DNA of 64,000 nucleotides from positions 1,364,001-1,428,000 of the forward strand of contig NZ_CP026514.1 of the NCBI RefSeq assembly GCF_002953935.1. The letters run 5' to 3'. Source of the DNA: Arthrobacter sp. PGP41. Its GTDB lineage: Bacteria > Actinomycetota > Actinomycetes > Actinomycetales > Micrococcaceae. The notes under the pieces are model-generated. The model ran no database searches. It was not told the origin of the DNA and saw only the letters and a program-made list of their open reading frames with translations. The stretch's first letter is position 1, and each line of letters opens with the position of its first letter. Position numbers and translations under genes: made by a program. Below are positions 33,817 through 42,707 of the stretch, one piece after another.

Positions 33817-34863
33817 ATGAAGGCTTTGTACAAGGCCGGCCCACAGGCGGGCTTCGAACTGGTGGAGCGCCCCGAACCCGAGGCCGGCCCCGCGGACGTG
33901 AAGATCCGGGTCATGACCACCGGGATCTGCGGCACGGACCTGCACATCCAGTCCTGGGACTCCTGGGCGCAGGGGATCATTGAAGCTCCCCTCATCCCCG
34001 GCCATGAGTTTTACGGTGAAGTAGTGGAGACTGGCCAAGACGTCCGCGACGTCAAGGTGGGCGACCGGGTGTCCGGCGAAGGCCACGTTGTCTGCGGCAT
34101 CTGCCGCAACTGCCGGGCCGGCAGGCGCCAGATGTGCATCCACACCGTGAGCGTAGGCGTGCAGCGGGACGGCGCTTTCGCGGAGTATGTGGTGATTCCC
34201 GAGACCAACGTCTGGGTCCACCACGACCCTTCGGTCACCCCGGAGCTCGGCGCCATCTTCGACCCCTTCGGCAACGCCACGCATACGGCGCTGAGCTTTC
34301 CCCTGGTGGGCGAGGACGTCCTCATTACCGGCGCCGGCCCCATCGGCCTGATGGCCATCGCCGTCGCCCGCCATGCCGGTGCCCGCAAGATCGCCATTAC
34401 CGACGTGTCCCGCCCCCGGCTGGAGCTTGCCCGCCAGCTGGGCGCCGACCTTGCCATCGACGTTTCCACCACCCGCGTCCGCGACGCCCAGCGCAGCCTG
34501 GGAATGCGCGAGGGCTTTGACATCGGAATGGAAATGTCCGGCCACCCCGGCGCGCTGCCCGAGATGATCGACAACATGAACCACGGCGGCAGGATCGCCA
34601 TGCTGGGGCTGCCCAGCCAGGACATCATCATCGACTGGAGCAAGGTGGTCACCCACATGCTCACGCTCAAAGGCATTTACGGCCGCGAAATGTATGAGAC
34701 CTGGTACGCCATGAGCGCCATGCTCTCTTCCAACCCCGTACTGCACGCCGGAATTTCCGCCGTCGTTACTGACACCTTGCCTGCCGGCCAATGGGAAAAA
34801 GGCTTCGCCCTTGCCCGCAGCGGCACAGGTGGCAAAGTTGTCCTCGACTGGACCCAACTCTAA
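33817..34863 (+). CDS. tdh: L-threonine 3-dehydrogenase
   Basis: Tdh (348 residues) oxidises L-threonine to 2-amino-3-ketobutyrate with NAD. It is a zinc medium-chain dehydrogenase with catalytic Cys38 in GICGTD, His63-Glu64 in GHEFYGE, the structural-zinc cysteines in [16 protein letters not shown], and the Rossmann glycines GAGPIGLM. Cys38 and His63 are at the same positions as in E. coli Tdh. The ATG at 33817 has AGGAAG upstream; an in-frame ATG at 33769 lies in the promoter. kbl starts 8 bases after the stop, forming the standard tdh-kbl pair. Confidence 0.97.
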   Translation: MKALYKAGPQAGFELVERPEPEAGPADVKIRVMTTGICGTDLHIQSWDSWAQGIIEAPLIPGHEFYGEVVETGQDVRDVKVGDRVSGEGHVVCGICRNCRAGRRQMCIHTVSVGVQRDGAFAEYVVIPETNVWVHHDPSVTPELGAIFDPFGNATHTALSFPLVGEDVLITGAGPIGLMAIAVARHAGARKIAITDVSRPRLELARQLGADLAIDVSTTRVRDAQRSLGMREGFDIGMEMSGHPGALPEMIDNMNHGGRIAMLGLPSQDIIIDWSKVVTHMLTLKGIYGREMYETWYAMSAMLSSNPVLHAGISAVVTDTLPAGQWEKGFALARSGTGGKVVLDWTQL

Positions 34864-34871
34864 GGAACGCC

Positions 34872-36080
34872 ATGTACACCTCGATCAAGGACCAGCTGCG
34901 CACAGAGCTGGAGGACATCCGCAGCGCGGGCCTCTTCAAGACAGAACGCAGCATCAGTTCCCCGCAGTCCAGCCACATCACCGCCGGGCAGATGGGGCAG
35001 CAGGGCGCGGACGTGCTGAACTTCTGCGCCAACAACTACCTTGGCCTGGCGGACCATCCGGACATCATCCGCGCGGCCAAGGACGCCATGGATGAACGCG
35101 GCTTCGGCATGGCAAGCGTGCGGTTCATCTGCGGCACCCAGGACCTGCACCTGGCCCTTGAATCCCGCGTCTCCCGGTTCCTGGGCACCGAGGACACCAT
35201 CCTGTTCTCCAGCTGCTTCGACGCCAACGGCGGGGTGTTCGAGTCCCTGTTCGGGCCGGAGGATGCCATCATCTCCGATGCCCTGAACCACGCGTCCATC
35301 ATCGACGGCATCCGCCTCTGCAAAGCGCAGCGCTACCGTTACGCGAACCAGGACATGGCGGACCTGGAGGCGAAGCTTGTGGAGGCTTCCACGCAGGACC
35401 AGCCCGCCCGCCGCAAGGTCATCGTCACGGACGGGGTCTTTTCCATGGACGGTTACCTTGCCCCGCTTGAAGCCATCTGCGACCTCGCCGAGAAGTACGA
35501 CGCCATGGTGATGGTTGACGACTCGCACGCCGTAGGCTTCATGGGCGCCACCGGTGCCGGAACGCCCGAACACGCAGGAGTTTCGCACCGCGTTGACATC
35601 TACACCGGCACGTTCGGCAAGGCGCTGGGCGGAGCATCCGGGGGCTATGTGTCCGGCCGCGCCGAAGTGGTGGCAATGCTCCGGCAGAAGGCCCGCCCGT
35701 ACCTCTTCTCCAATTCGCTGGCCCCCGCGATCGTCGCCGCCACCATCAAGGCGCTGGACCTGGTGGAGAACTCGGCGGACCTGCGGCGCACGCTCTTCGG
35801 AAACGCCGCCCTGTTCCGGCGCCGGATGACGGAGGAGGGCTTTGACCTCCTGCCCGGCGAGCATGCCATTGTTCCGGTCATGTTCGGCGACGCCGTGATG
35901 GCTGCCAAGGTCGCTGACCGGATGCTGCAGCATGGCGTCTTCGTCACCGCGTTCAGCTTTCCGGTGGTTCCGCGGGGTGCCGCCCGTATCCGGGTGCAGC
36001 TTTCAGCTGCGCATTCAGCGGACGACGTCGAAGCCTGCGTGCGTGCCTTCGTCGCCAGCCGGGCGGAAGTGGCAGGCTAA
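34872..36080 (+). CDS. kbl: Glycine C-acetyltransferase (2-amino-3-ketobutyrate CoA ligase)
   Basis: Kbl (402 residues) cleaves the Tdh product with CoA to give glycine and acetyl-CoA. It is an alpha-oxoamine synthase with PLP-binding Lys250 in [12 protein letters not shown], the [10 protein letters not shown] entry motif and DDSHAVGF. The ATG at 34872 follows AAGGAA; the frame extends back into tdh but without a site. Its position right after tdh makes the assignment firm over 8-amino-7-oxononanoate synthase, the main alternative of the same family. Confidence 0.97.
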   Translation: MYTSIKDQLRTELEDIRSAGLFKTERSISSPQSSHITAGQMGQQGADVLNFCANNYLGLADHPDIIRAAKDAMDERGFGMASVRFICGTQDLHLALESRVSRFLGTEDTILFSSCFDANGGVFESLFGPEDAIISDALNHASIIDGIRLCKAQRYRYANQDMADLEAKLVEASTQDQPARRKVIVTDGVFSMDGYLAPLEAICDLAEKYDAMVMVDDSHAVGFMGATGAGTPEHAGVSHRVDIYTGTFGKALGGASGGYVSGRAEVVAMLRQKARPYLFSNSLAPAIVAATIKALDLVENSADLRRTLFGNAALFRRRMTEEGFDLLPGEHAIVPVMFGDAVMAAKVADRMLQHGVFVTAFSFPVVPRGAARIRVQLSAAHSADDVEACVRAFVASRAEVAG

Positions 36081-36120
36081 GACAGGAAAGGCCGGGCACC
36101 AACTCTGCGAGGATGGAGAA

Positions 36121-37239
36121 ATGGCAGCACATTACGATGTCCTGATCGTGGGCGGCGGCATTGCCGGACTGTCCCTGGCGTCCGCGCTGGCGGACAGTTG
36201 CAGCGTGGCGCTGGTAGAGGCTGAGCAGGAGCTGGCGTACCACACTTCCTCCCGCTCGGCCCGCCAGTTCATCCCCAGCTACGGCCCGCCGGTTGTCCAG
36301 GAACTGACCGTGCGGACACTTGAGCTGATTGCCGCCCGGGATGCAGAGCTGCCCCGGCCAGTCCTTACGCCGCGCAGCTTCATGCTGATCGGCTCCGAGG
36401 AAGCAGTGGCAGCCGAAGCCAGCCGGCACATGCAGCCCATCACGCCCGCTGAAGCGCTGGAACTGTGCCCGGCGCTGGTCCCCGGCACATTCCAGGCGGC
36501 AGGACTGGACGCCGGGTCCTACGGATGCGATGCGCCACTGCTCCTGGAGGACCACCGGCAGCGCGCTGCGGCTGCCGGAGCGGACATCATCACTGGCGCC
36601 AGGGTGCACACCGCGCAGCGCCTTGGCTCCGGCTGGCAGGTGGGTGCCGGGACGGAGGGCTTCCAGGCGGGCGTCCTGGTCAACGCCGCCGGAGCGTGGG
36701 CGGACGAGCTCGCCGTCATCAGCGGTGTGGAGAAGCTGGGGCTGCAGCCGTACCGGCGCACCGCGGCGATTGCCGCCGTCGAACATCCCCTGCCTGAACG
36801 CTGTCCCATGGTGGCGGCAGCGGACAACACGTTCTATTTCCGCCGGGATGGGGACGACGTGCTGATCTCGCCATCTGAATCTGAACCGAGCGGGCCGGAG
36901 GACGCCCGTCCGCGGCCGGGGGACATCGAGCGGCTGGTGGGCAGGCTGAACCAGGTGACCACCCTCGGGATCAAGGACATCCGCCGGGCGTGGACAGGGT
37001 TGCGGACGGAAGCTGCCGACGGCGTCCCCGTGGCAGGGTTCGACGCCGAAGCGCCCGGCTTCTACTGGCTGGCCGGCCAGGGCGGCTACGGTTTCCAGAC
37101 CTCTTCGGCCATAGCTGAGCTCGCGGCCGCCCAGATCCTGGCCGGCAAGGGCGGTGCGGCTGCCGCAGCCGGCACGGATGGTCCGGCATCCCGGACAGCG
37201 CAGGCCCTGGCGGCCACCCGCTGGTCCGTCCGGCGCTGA
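36121..37239 (+). CDS. FAD-dependent oxidoreductase, D-amino acid/glycine oxidase family
   Basis: A 372-residue DAO-family flavoprotein. The FAD dinucleotide fold opens MAAHYDVLIVGGGIAGLS, and the C-terminal GQGGYGFQTSSAIAELAA is the second FAD contact. The ATG at 36121 is 40 bases after the kbl stop with GAGGA and GGAGAA near it. Family members oxidise glycine, sarcosine, D-amino acids or 2-hydroxyacids. Directly after kbl, which makes glycine, a glycine/sarcosine or other amine substrate is attractive but unproven. No small partner subunit or Cys for covalent flavin is evident. Confidence 0.9.
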   Translation: MAAHYDVLIVGGGIAGLSLASALADSCSVALVEAEQELAYHTSSRSARQFIPSYGPPVVQELTVRTLELIAARDAELPRPVLTPRSFMLIGSEEAVAAEASRHMQPITPAEALELCPALVPGTFQAAGLDAGSYGCDAPLLLEDHRQRAAAAGADIITGARVHTAQRLGSGWQVGAGTEGFQAGVLVNAAGAWADELAVISGVEKLGLQPYRRTAAIAAVEHPLPERCPMVAAADNTFYFRRDGDDVLISPSESEPSGPEDARPRPGDIERLVGRLNQVTTLGIKDIRRAWTGLRTEAADGVPVAGFDAEAPGFYWLAGQGGYGFQTSSAIAELAAAQILAGKGGAAAAAGTDGPASRTAQALAATRWSVRR

Positions 37240-37250
37240 ACAATGGCTGT

Positions 37251-38462
37251 ATGAGTACGCTGATCACCAATATCGCCGAGCTGATGACGCAGGACCTGGA
37301 GCACCGGGTCCTGACGGACGCCGCAGTGGTGGTCGAAGGTGAGCGGATCTCCTGGATCGGTCCAGCAGCCGATGCCCCGGCCGCGGACGACGCCGTGGAC
37401 GCCGGCGGCCGGGCCCTGCTTCCCGGCTGGGTGGATTCCCATACCCATCTGCTGTTTGCCGGTGATCGGACGGCAGAGTTCGAGGCGCGGATGGCGGGGG
37501 AGTCCTACTCGGCCGGCGGGATTGCGGTGACCATGAACGCCACCCGTGCCACCTCCGATTTCGACCTCACCCGCCTGGCCCTGGGCCGCGTGGCCGAGGC
37601 CGTCTCGCAGGGGACCACCTACCTTGAGACGAAGACCGGCTACGGCCTCGACGTGGAACACGAGGCCCGAAGTGCCCGCATAGCTTCCACCGTGGCGGAC
37701 CAGGTGACGTATCTCGGGGCGCACCTGGTCCCTTCCGGGCAGGACCCGGATGCCTACACGGACCTCGTGTGCGGCCCCATGCTCACCGCCGTCCGGCCCT
37801 ACGTGCAGTGGGCCGATGTTTTCTGCGAGGAAGGGGCTTTCACGGCCGGGCAGTCCCGCCGGGTCCTGCAGGCATGCCGTGATGCGGGGCTGGGGCTGCG
37901 GGTCCACGGGAACCAGCTCGGTGAAGGCCCGGGCGTGCAGCTCGCCGTTGAATTCGAAGCAGCCAGCGTGGACCACGTGAACTACCTCGCGGACAAGGAT
38001 GTGGATGCGCTGGCCGGCACCTGGGGCGGCTGGGATGCCGGCAGCGGGACGGGGACGCGCGGAACCGTGGCAACCTGCCTGCCGGCGTGCGACCTCTCCA
38101 CGCGCCAGCCACTTGCGCCCGCGCGGGAGCTGCTGGATGCCGGGGTCCAGGTGGCCCTCGCCTCCAACTGCAATCCAGGCACCTCCTACACAAGCTCGAT
38201 GGCATTCTGTGTCACCACTGCGGTGCTGCAGATGCGGCTCAGCGTCCATGAAGCCGTCCGTGCCGCGACGTACGGCGGCGCCTTGGCCCTCCACAAGGAC
38301 AAAGGCAACGACGCCGACGGCGAGCGTGCGGTGGGGTCGGTCGCCGTCGGACACCGCGCGGACCTGCACCTGCTGAACGCGCCCTCGGCCACCCATCTCG
38401 CCTACCGGCCTGGCATGCCCCTGACGTACGCTGTATGGCGGGCCGGCCGGCGGGAGCGGTAG
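37251..38462 (+). CDS. hutI: Imidazolonepropionase
   Basis: HutI (403 residues) hydrolyses imidazolone-5-propionate to N-formimino-glutamate in histidine breakdown. It is an amidohydrolase with zinc ligands in DSHTHLLFAG, the VHGNQLGEG segment, the SVDHVNYL segment and SNCNPGTSYT. The ATG at 37251 is 11 bases after the oxidoreductase stop with no strong ribosome site. The other hut genes are not next to it, so it stands apart from hutUH here. Amidohydrolases of this group can have related substrates, but the motifs fit HutI well. Confidence 0.93.
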   Translation: MSTLITNIAELMTQDLEHRVLTDAAVVVEGERISWIGPAADAPAADDAVDAGGRALLPGWVDSHTHLLFAGDRTAEFEARMAGESYSAGGIAVTMNATRATSDFDLTRLALGRVAEAVSQGTTYLETKTGYGLDVEHEARSARIASTVADQVTYLGAHLVPSGQDPDAYTDLVCGPMLTAVRPYVQWADVFCEEGAFTAGQSRRVLQACRDAGLGLRVHGNQLGEGPGVQLAVEFEAASVDHVNYLADKDVDALAGTWGGWDAGSGTGTRGTVATCLPACDLSTRQPLAPARELLDAGVQVALASNCNPGTSYTSSMAFCVTTAVLQMRLSVHEAVRAATYGGALALHKDKGNDADGERAVGSVAVGHRADLHLLNAPSATHLAYRPGMPLTYAVWRAGRRER

Positions 38463-38471
38463 CTCGTGGCC

Positions 38472-38493
38472 GATCAACTGACGTTAGTTGATC
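38472..38493. promoter_or_regulatory. 22-bp palindromic operator upstream of the DeoR gene
   Basis: Arms GATCAACT and AGTTGATC are perfect complements around gACGTt, leaving one mismatched pair in 22 bases. It overlaps the -35 element of the DeoR promoter. A second TGATCA lies at 38509-38514, 20 bases from the TGATCA at 38489-38494. Autoregulation by the DeoR protein is the simplest reading. Confidence 0.65.
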
Positions 38494-38512
38494 ATTAGGG
38501 TTCTGTTATGAT
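38484..38512 (+). promoter_or_regulatory. Promoter of the DeoR-family gene
   Basis: TTAGTT (38484-38489) and TATGAT (38507-38512) are separated by 17 bases, close to the vegetative sigma consensus. The -35 element lies in the palindromic operator. Confidence 0.6.
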
Positions 38513-38560
38513 CAGAAAACGTCATCACAGCCCGGTGGCGGGAGCTTTTGGAGGCCTTGC

Positions 38561-39349
38561 ATGACCCGCACCGACCGTCTGACGGCAATCCTTGACCTCC
38601 TGGCCAAGACCGGCCAGGTGGAGGTCGACGAGATCGTCAGTACGCTCAATGTCTCGCCTGCCACCGCAAGGCGGGACCTCGACAGTCTTGCCAAGCGGCG
38701 GCTGCTCACCAGGACCCGGGGCGGCGCCACCACGGGAGCCCTCGCCTATGACCTGCCGGGCCGGTACAACCGCGACGACCATGCCGAGGCCAAGGAACAG
38801 ATCGCCCAGGCCGCTTCTGCCCTGATTGCCCCCGGGGCCGTGATCGGCCTCTGCGGCGGCACCACCAGCACCGCCCTGGCGCAGATCCTGGCCACCCGCG
38901 AGGACCTCAACGCGCCGTCCAACCAGCCCACCCTGACGGTGGTGACCAACGCCATCAACATCGCAGGGCAGCTGGCGGTCCGGCCCAACATCAAGGTGAT
39001 GGTCACCGGGGGCATCCTCAACCCCCGCTCGTACGAACTGGTGGGGCCGTACACGGACATCATCATGCAGAAGGTGGTGCTGGACATTGCCTTTATCGGC
39101 GTCAACGGCATCGATCCCGAAGTGGGGCCAACCAACACGGGGGAGGGCGAAGCCTCGGTCAACGCCCTGCTCGCCAGCAGGGCGCGCGTCTCCTACGTGC
39201 TGGCTGACTCCTCCAAAGTAGGGGTGCGCGCCTTCGCCACCATGGACGGGTACAACTTCACCCGGCTGATCACCGACGCCGGGATTTCCGCCCGGGACAA
39301 GGCAGCGTTCGAGGCCAACGGCACCGAAGTGATCGTCGCCGGCAGCTGA
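38561..39349 (+). CDS. DeoR/GlpR family transcriptional regulator
   Basis: A 262-residue regulator with an N-terminal DeoR helix-turn-helix (TRTDRLTAILDLLAKTG, NVSPATARRDLDSL, RTRGGA) and a sugar-isomerase-like effector domain (GLCGGTTSTALAQ, GEGEASVNALL, ADSSKVGVRAF). Effectors of this family are phosphorylated sugars or sugar-like metabolites; which one is unclear because no catabolic gene adjoins it. GGAGG lies 6 bases before the ATG. The promoter overlaps a palindrome, suggesting autorepression. Confidence 0.94.
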   Translation: MTRTDRLTAILDLLAKTGQVEVDEIVSTLNVSPATARRDLDSLAKRRLLTRTRGGATTGALAYDLPGRYNRDDHAEAKEQIAQAASALIAPGAVIGLCGGTTSTALAQILATREDLNAPSNQPTLTVVTNAINIAGQLAVRPNIKVMVTGGILNPRSYELVGPYTDIIMQKVVLDIAFIGVNGIDPEVGPTNTGEGEASVNALLASRARVSYVLADSSKVGVRAFATMDGYNFTRLITDAGISARDKAAFEANGTEVIVAGS

Positions 39350-39460
39350 GGCAAGGGGCTGTTCGGCTCCCGGCCATTCCGGCGCAGGCAGGACACTGAC
39401 GGGTGCAGGACACTAAGCGGTAATCAGCCCGGATCCAGAAACTGAAGGCAAGATGGGAAC

Positions 39461-40240
39461 ATGCTGGTTCCCTCCCGCCGACGACTGCGGCTCGAAGTCT
39501 GGATTGTCCTGGGCCTGTCCTTGGGGCAGTCTGCGGTGTATTCGGTGGTGCAGCTCCTGGACAAGATGACCCGGGCGCCGCTGGCGGAAGGCACCTCCAC
39601 ACTCAACCGCTCCCAGAGCACGCGCGAATACTTTGACCTGACGTACCAGCTGCTGGATATATTCTTTGCGCTGGTGCCGGTGATGCTGGTGATCTACTTC
39701 CTCAGCGACCAACGACAGGCCGCATCGGGTGACGGCGCCAGCTCTGGTTCTGCTTTCCAGAAACTGGGCTTCAACTTCGCCCGCCCGGGCCGGGACCTGC
39801 TCCAAGGCCTGGGGTTGGCGGCACTGATCGGCATCCCGTCCCTTGGGCTCTACGCCGCCGGCAGGGCGCTGGGAATCACGACGGCCATTATTCCCAGCGC
39901 GCTGGACGCGTACTGGTGGACGGTGCCGGTGCTCATCCTGTCCGCGATGCGCCATGCGGTGGTGGAGGAAGTCATCGTGGTGGGGTACCTGTTGAACCGC
40001 TTTGCAAAGTTTGGCTGGAGCGTGCCGCTGTCCATAGTGGTGAGCTCGCTGCTGCGCGGCAGCTACCACCTGTACCAGGGGTTCGGGCCCTTCCTCGGGA
40101 ATTTTGTGATGGGTGTGGTTTTCGCGTGGCTGTATACCCGGACACGGCGGGTGATGCCGCTTGTCATTGCCCATGCATTGCTGGATATCGTCGCTTTTGT
40201 AGGCTTCAGCCTCTTTGGCAAGGCCGTAGGACTGGGCTAG
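39461..40240 (+). CDS. CPBP family intramembrane metalloprotease
   Basis: A 259-residue membrane protein with about seven helices and the CPBP (Abi, Rce1-like) motifs: Glu169-Glu170 with Arg180 in VVEEVIVVGYLLNR, Arg199/His203 in LLRGSYHLYQG, and AHALLDI near the end. Family members are membrane proteases or are linked to bacteriocin self-protection. No bacteriocin or peptide gene adjoins it. It starts at ATG 39461, 111 bases after the DeoR gene. Confidence 0.9.
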   Translation: MLVPSRRRLRLEVWIVLGLSLGQSAVYSVVQLLDKMTRAPLAEGTSTLNRSQSTREYFDLTYQLLDIFFALVPVMLVIYFLSDQRQAASGDGASSGSAFQKLGFNFARPGRDLLQGLGLAALIGIPSLGLYAAGRALGITTAIIPSALDAYWWTVPVLILSAMRHAVVEEVIVVGYLLNRFAKFGWSVPLSIVVSSLLRGSYHLYQGFGPFLGNFVMGVVFAWLYTRTRRVMPLVIAHALLDIVAFVGFSLFGKAVGLG

Positions 40241-40285
40241 GCGCCCGGACAGCACACGGTAGGCATGCGGGGCGGGATGCGACGT

Positions 40286-40333
40286 GGACGGCATACAAGC
40301 AGGACGACATACGAGCAGGACGGCATACGAGCA
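40286..40333 (+). repeat. Three copies of a 16-bp tandem repeat
   Basis: The unit ggacgRcatacRagca occurs three times in tandem, with a fourth degenerate start, in the 112-bp convergent gap after the CPBP gene and next to the end of the HNH gene. It is non-coding as far as I can see. Confidence 0.85.
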
Positions 40334-40352
40334 GGACGACGGCGGCACGCGG

Positions 40353-41822
40353 TCAGGCGGGCGGGGCGTGCAGGAACCGTTCCATGGCTTCTTCTCCCGG
40401 GGACAGCCCTGCGTAGGCATAGTCCGGCGGTCTGCCGGTCACGGCTTCTGATTCGCTAGTCACGGACCCTGATTGTTGGGGCCAGCGTGGTGGTTCCCAG
40501 TCCTGGTGTTCGCTTTTGTAGTGCCGGCCGGTGGGTGAGGTCCAGCCGGGTGGTTCGTTTTTCGTTGCCGGCGTGGGTTTCCAGCCGCTGGTGTGCCGGA
40601 GCCTGTGGTGTTTCGGGCAGGGCTGTCCGAGGTTCGATACCCCGGTGGTGCCGCCTTTGTGCCAGGCGAGAAGGTGGTCGGCCTCGTTGTCCATGGAGTG
40701 GTTGCTGCAGCCCGGGAAGGGACACTTGCCGTCCCTTAGCCTGAGCCAGTTCCGCATCGCCTTGCTCACCCGGTAGCTGGTACGGCCGATTTCCAGCGGC
40801 GCCCCGTCCCGCGGGTCCACCAGCACCCGGTAGAAGGAGTTCGCACCGCCGGCGACGAGATCCCGGGCCATGGACGCCGGGATGGGGCCGTACCCGTCCA
40901 GCATGGCCGGTTCTCCGGTGAGGCCCAGCAGGGAGAACACGGGCACGGTGACCAGGACCTCGGCCCGGGGCGAGGCAGTCCCGCTGCCTCCGCTGGTGGT
41001 GCAGCTGGTGAGGAGCCCTGCGTTGAGGACCGCTTCGGTGAAGGTGTCGGCCCTTAGCTGGGTCAGGGTGCGGGCCTCGTCCGGTCCCTGCATCCCCCGG
41101 GAGATGGCGGTGAGCCGGTTCCAGACCGCGGACGCCTGGTCCGCGGGCAGGTAGGCGGAGAGCCAGGCCATGCCGTCCTGGTCGGGCCGGTATTCGACCC
41201 GCCGGTCAGCCATACCCCTGGCGTGGCGTTTTTCGATGGAGTCGGAGTGGTGGCGTTCCCGCCAGGTCCGGGCTTTGGCCCGGAACCGGTAGGCGGGCAT
41301 CTCGCCGATCGGGGCGGCCGTGGCTGGTCTTGGTGTGTCCGGGTCCAGGAAGCGGGCTTCCAGGGCGGCTGCCCCGGCGGGGTCAAGGGTGGCGGCCTCG
41401 TCCACCATGACTGTGGCGTGCTGCCACGAGATTGTCCCGGCCTGCAGCGCCGAGAGTGTCAGCGGCAACTCCTTGGTCAGGGCGTGGGCTGCCGCCAGGA
41501 ATGAACCCGCAGCCCGGGAACCGACGGCCAGGAGGCTGCCGATTTCCGCAGCGATGGCCACTTCCTGCGCTTGCACCGGCGCGTCCGGCGCTATGGCCCG
41601 GGCGGTGTCCGCATACTTCGCGGCAGCACGGGCCTTCAGGCCTGCGAACCGGGCCTCCGCCTCCCGGGAGCCGGCAAGGATGTCCAGGCACCCGTCAGCC
41701 AGCCCGGCCAAGGGATCAGCAGCCGAGAAAGGTTCCGAACCGCACCCATCCGCCTCCGCATTGAGCACGGCAAGAGCGGCATTGATGTCCTCAAACGCCT
41801 TCACCACCGCCGCTTTCCCCAT
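40353..41822 (-). CDS. DUF222 and HNH endonuclease domain protein
   Basis: A 489-residue protein of the actinobacterial 13E12/DUF222 type. DUF222 helices fill ~30-300, and the HNH nuclease is near the C-terminus with CPFPGC, DHLLAWHKGG and CPKHHRLRH, whose cysteines should hold zinc. The start ATG at 41822 (MGKAAVVKAFEDI) is chosen by family N-termini; the frame extends to 41921 with no better site. These genes are multicopy in many actinobacteria and sometimes mobile, but no inverted repeats or transposase mark it here. Substrate and role are unknown. Confidence 0.9.
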   Translation of the reverse strand: MGKAAVVKAFEDINAALAVLNAEADGCGSEPFSAADPLAGLADGCLDILAGSREAEARFAGLKARAAAKYADTARAIAPDAPVQAQEVAIAAEIGSLLAVGSRAAGSFLAAAHALTKELPLTLSALQAGTISWQHATVMVDEAATLDPAGAAALEARFLDPDTPRPATAAPIGEMPAYRFRAKARTWRERHHSDSIEKRHARGMADRRVEYRPDQDGMAWLSAYLPADQASAVWNRLTAISRGMQGPDEARTLTQLRADTFTEAVLNAGLLTSCTTSGGSGTASPRAEVLVTVPVFSLLGLTGEPAMLDGYGPIPASMARDLVAGGANSFYRVLVDPRDGAPLEIGRTSYRVSKAMRNWLRLRDGKCPFPGCSNHSMDNEADHLLAWHKGGTTGVSNLGQPCPKHHRLRHTSGWKPTPATKNEPPGWTSPTGRHYKSEHQDWEPPRWPQQSGSVTSESEAVTGRPPDYAYAGLSPGEEAMERFLHAPPA

Positions 41823-41887
41823 ACAGCCATCATGGCAACGGCCTACGACATTTAAGGGTCCGGGCGTCAGAGAGCCGGAAAAATGGA

Positions 41888-41939
41888 TTCGGCCGCCATC
41901 GGCAGGTGACGCCTTTGTCACGTGCTGATGGCGGCCGAA
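41888..41939 (-). terminator. Terminator of the glyoxalase-like gene
   Basis: Thirteen-base perfect arms (ttcggccgccatc / gatggcggccgaa) with an extra inner GTGAC/GTCAC pairing. Read on the - strand the stem is followed by CCATTTTT, an intrinsic terminator for the gene ending at 41955. Confidence 0.75.
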
Positions 41940-41954
41940 GGCCAGGAGTGCGGG

Positions 41955-42593
41955 TCAGATGGTGACGGCTCCGTTGCCGGTCTCGAACGTTACTGAGAGG
42001 ATCCCGGGGGTTCCGTGCGGCGCCACCCACTCTACGGCGACGTCCTCCAGCGGCTTTTCGACCGGTTCGCCCAGCCACTCCGTAACCCGGGCCGCGGAAC
42101 CGGCAATGGTGAGGCAGCTCATCTTGACGTTGCTCTCGTAGGCGTTGGACGGGTGCAGGGACGGATCCCCCTCCCATTTGAGCATGTACGGAACCTGGGG
42201 GTCGGCAATCAGGCCCAGGATGCCGATCTGCTTCCAGACCAGTTCGCGGCCATCAGGGAACTTGCGGTTGCCGTTGACGGCGGAGCGGCCCAGCCGCTCC
42301 TCAAAGGGAGCCAGGTCGTCCACCTCGACGCACCAGCCCATCCAGCCGCCGCCCGCGGCAGACCGTGCACGCACAGCCTGCCCGAAAGGGGCCTTGTCGG
42401 AAGCGGGGTGGTCCAGGACCTCCACCACCTCAAGGTATTTGTGCCCCGCGAGCGGGATGATCATATTCCGGGTTCCGAACCGCGGGTGTACCCCGCCCTT
42501 CACTGCCTCAACGCCGAGGGCAGAGGAAATACGTTCGGTGGTGGCAGCCAGGCCATCGTGTTCACAGGCGTAAGAGACGTGATCCATGCGCAT
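41955..42593 (-). CDS. VOC/glyoxalase-like domain protein
   Basis: A 212-residue protein of the glyoxalase/bleomycin-resistance superfamily (Glyoxalase_3-like). It opens MRMDHVSYACEHDGLAAT and has FGTRNMIIPL and KYLEVVEVLDHP, the pattern of the first beta-alpha-beta-beta-beta unit, with His/Glu candidate metal ligands. The reaction is unknown; related proteins include dioxygenase-like and unassigned cytosolic proteins. It is monocistronic, with a strong terminator after it. Confidence 0.85.
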   Translation of the reverse strand: MRMDHVSYACEHDGLAATTERISSALGVEAVKGGVHPRFGTRNMIIPLAGHKYLEVVEVLDHPASDKAPFGQAVRARSAAGGGWMGWCVEVDDLAPFEERLGRSAVNGNRKFPDGRELVWKQIGILGLIADPQVPYMLKWEGDPSLHPSNAYESNVKMSCLTIAGSAARVTEWLGEPVEKPLEDVAVEWVAPHGTPGILSVTFETGNGAVTI

Positions 42594-42707
42594 GCCAACA
42601 TCTTGGCACTTTGTGATCGGCCTCTCAGCTTAGGCAACCCTAACTGGAGACTTCTGATCCCGGCGGTGCCTGCGGGCGGGGTGGGGTCGGAAGAAGCTCC
42701 AGCCGAT

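Noticed and set aside
40353..41822. Mobile element or intein-like status of the DUF222-HNH gene
   Set aside because: No terminal repeats, transposase or base-composition break was seen; the family is often chromosomal in actinobacteria.
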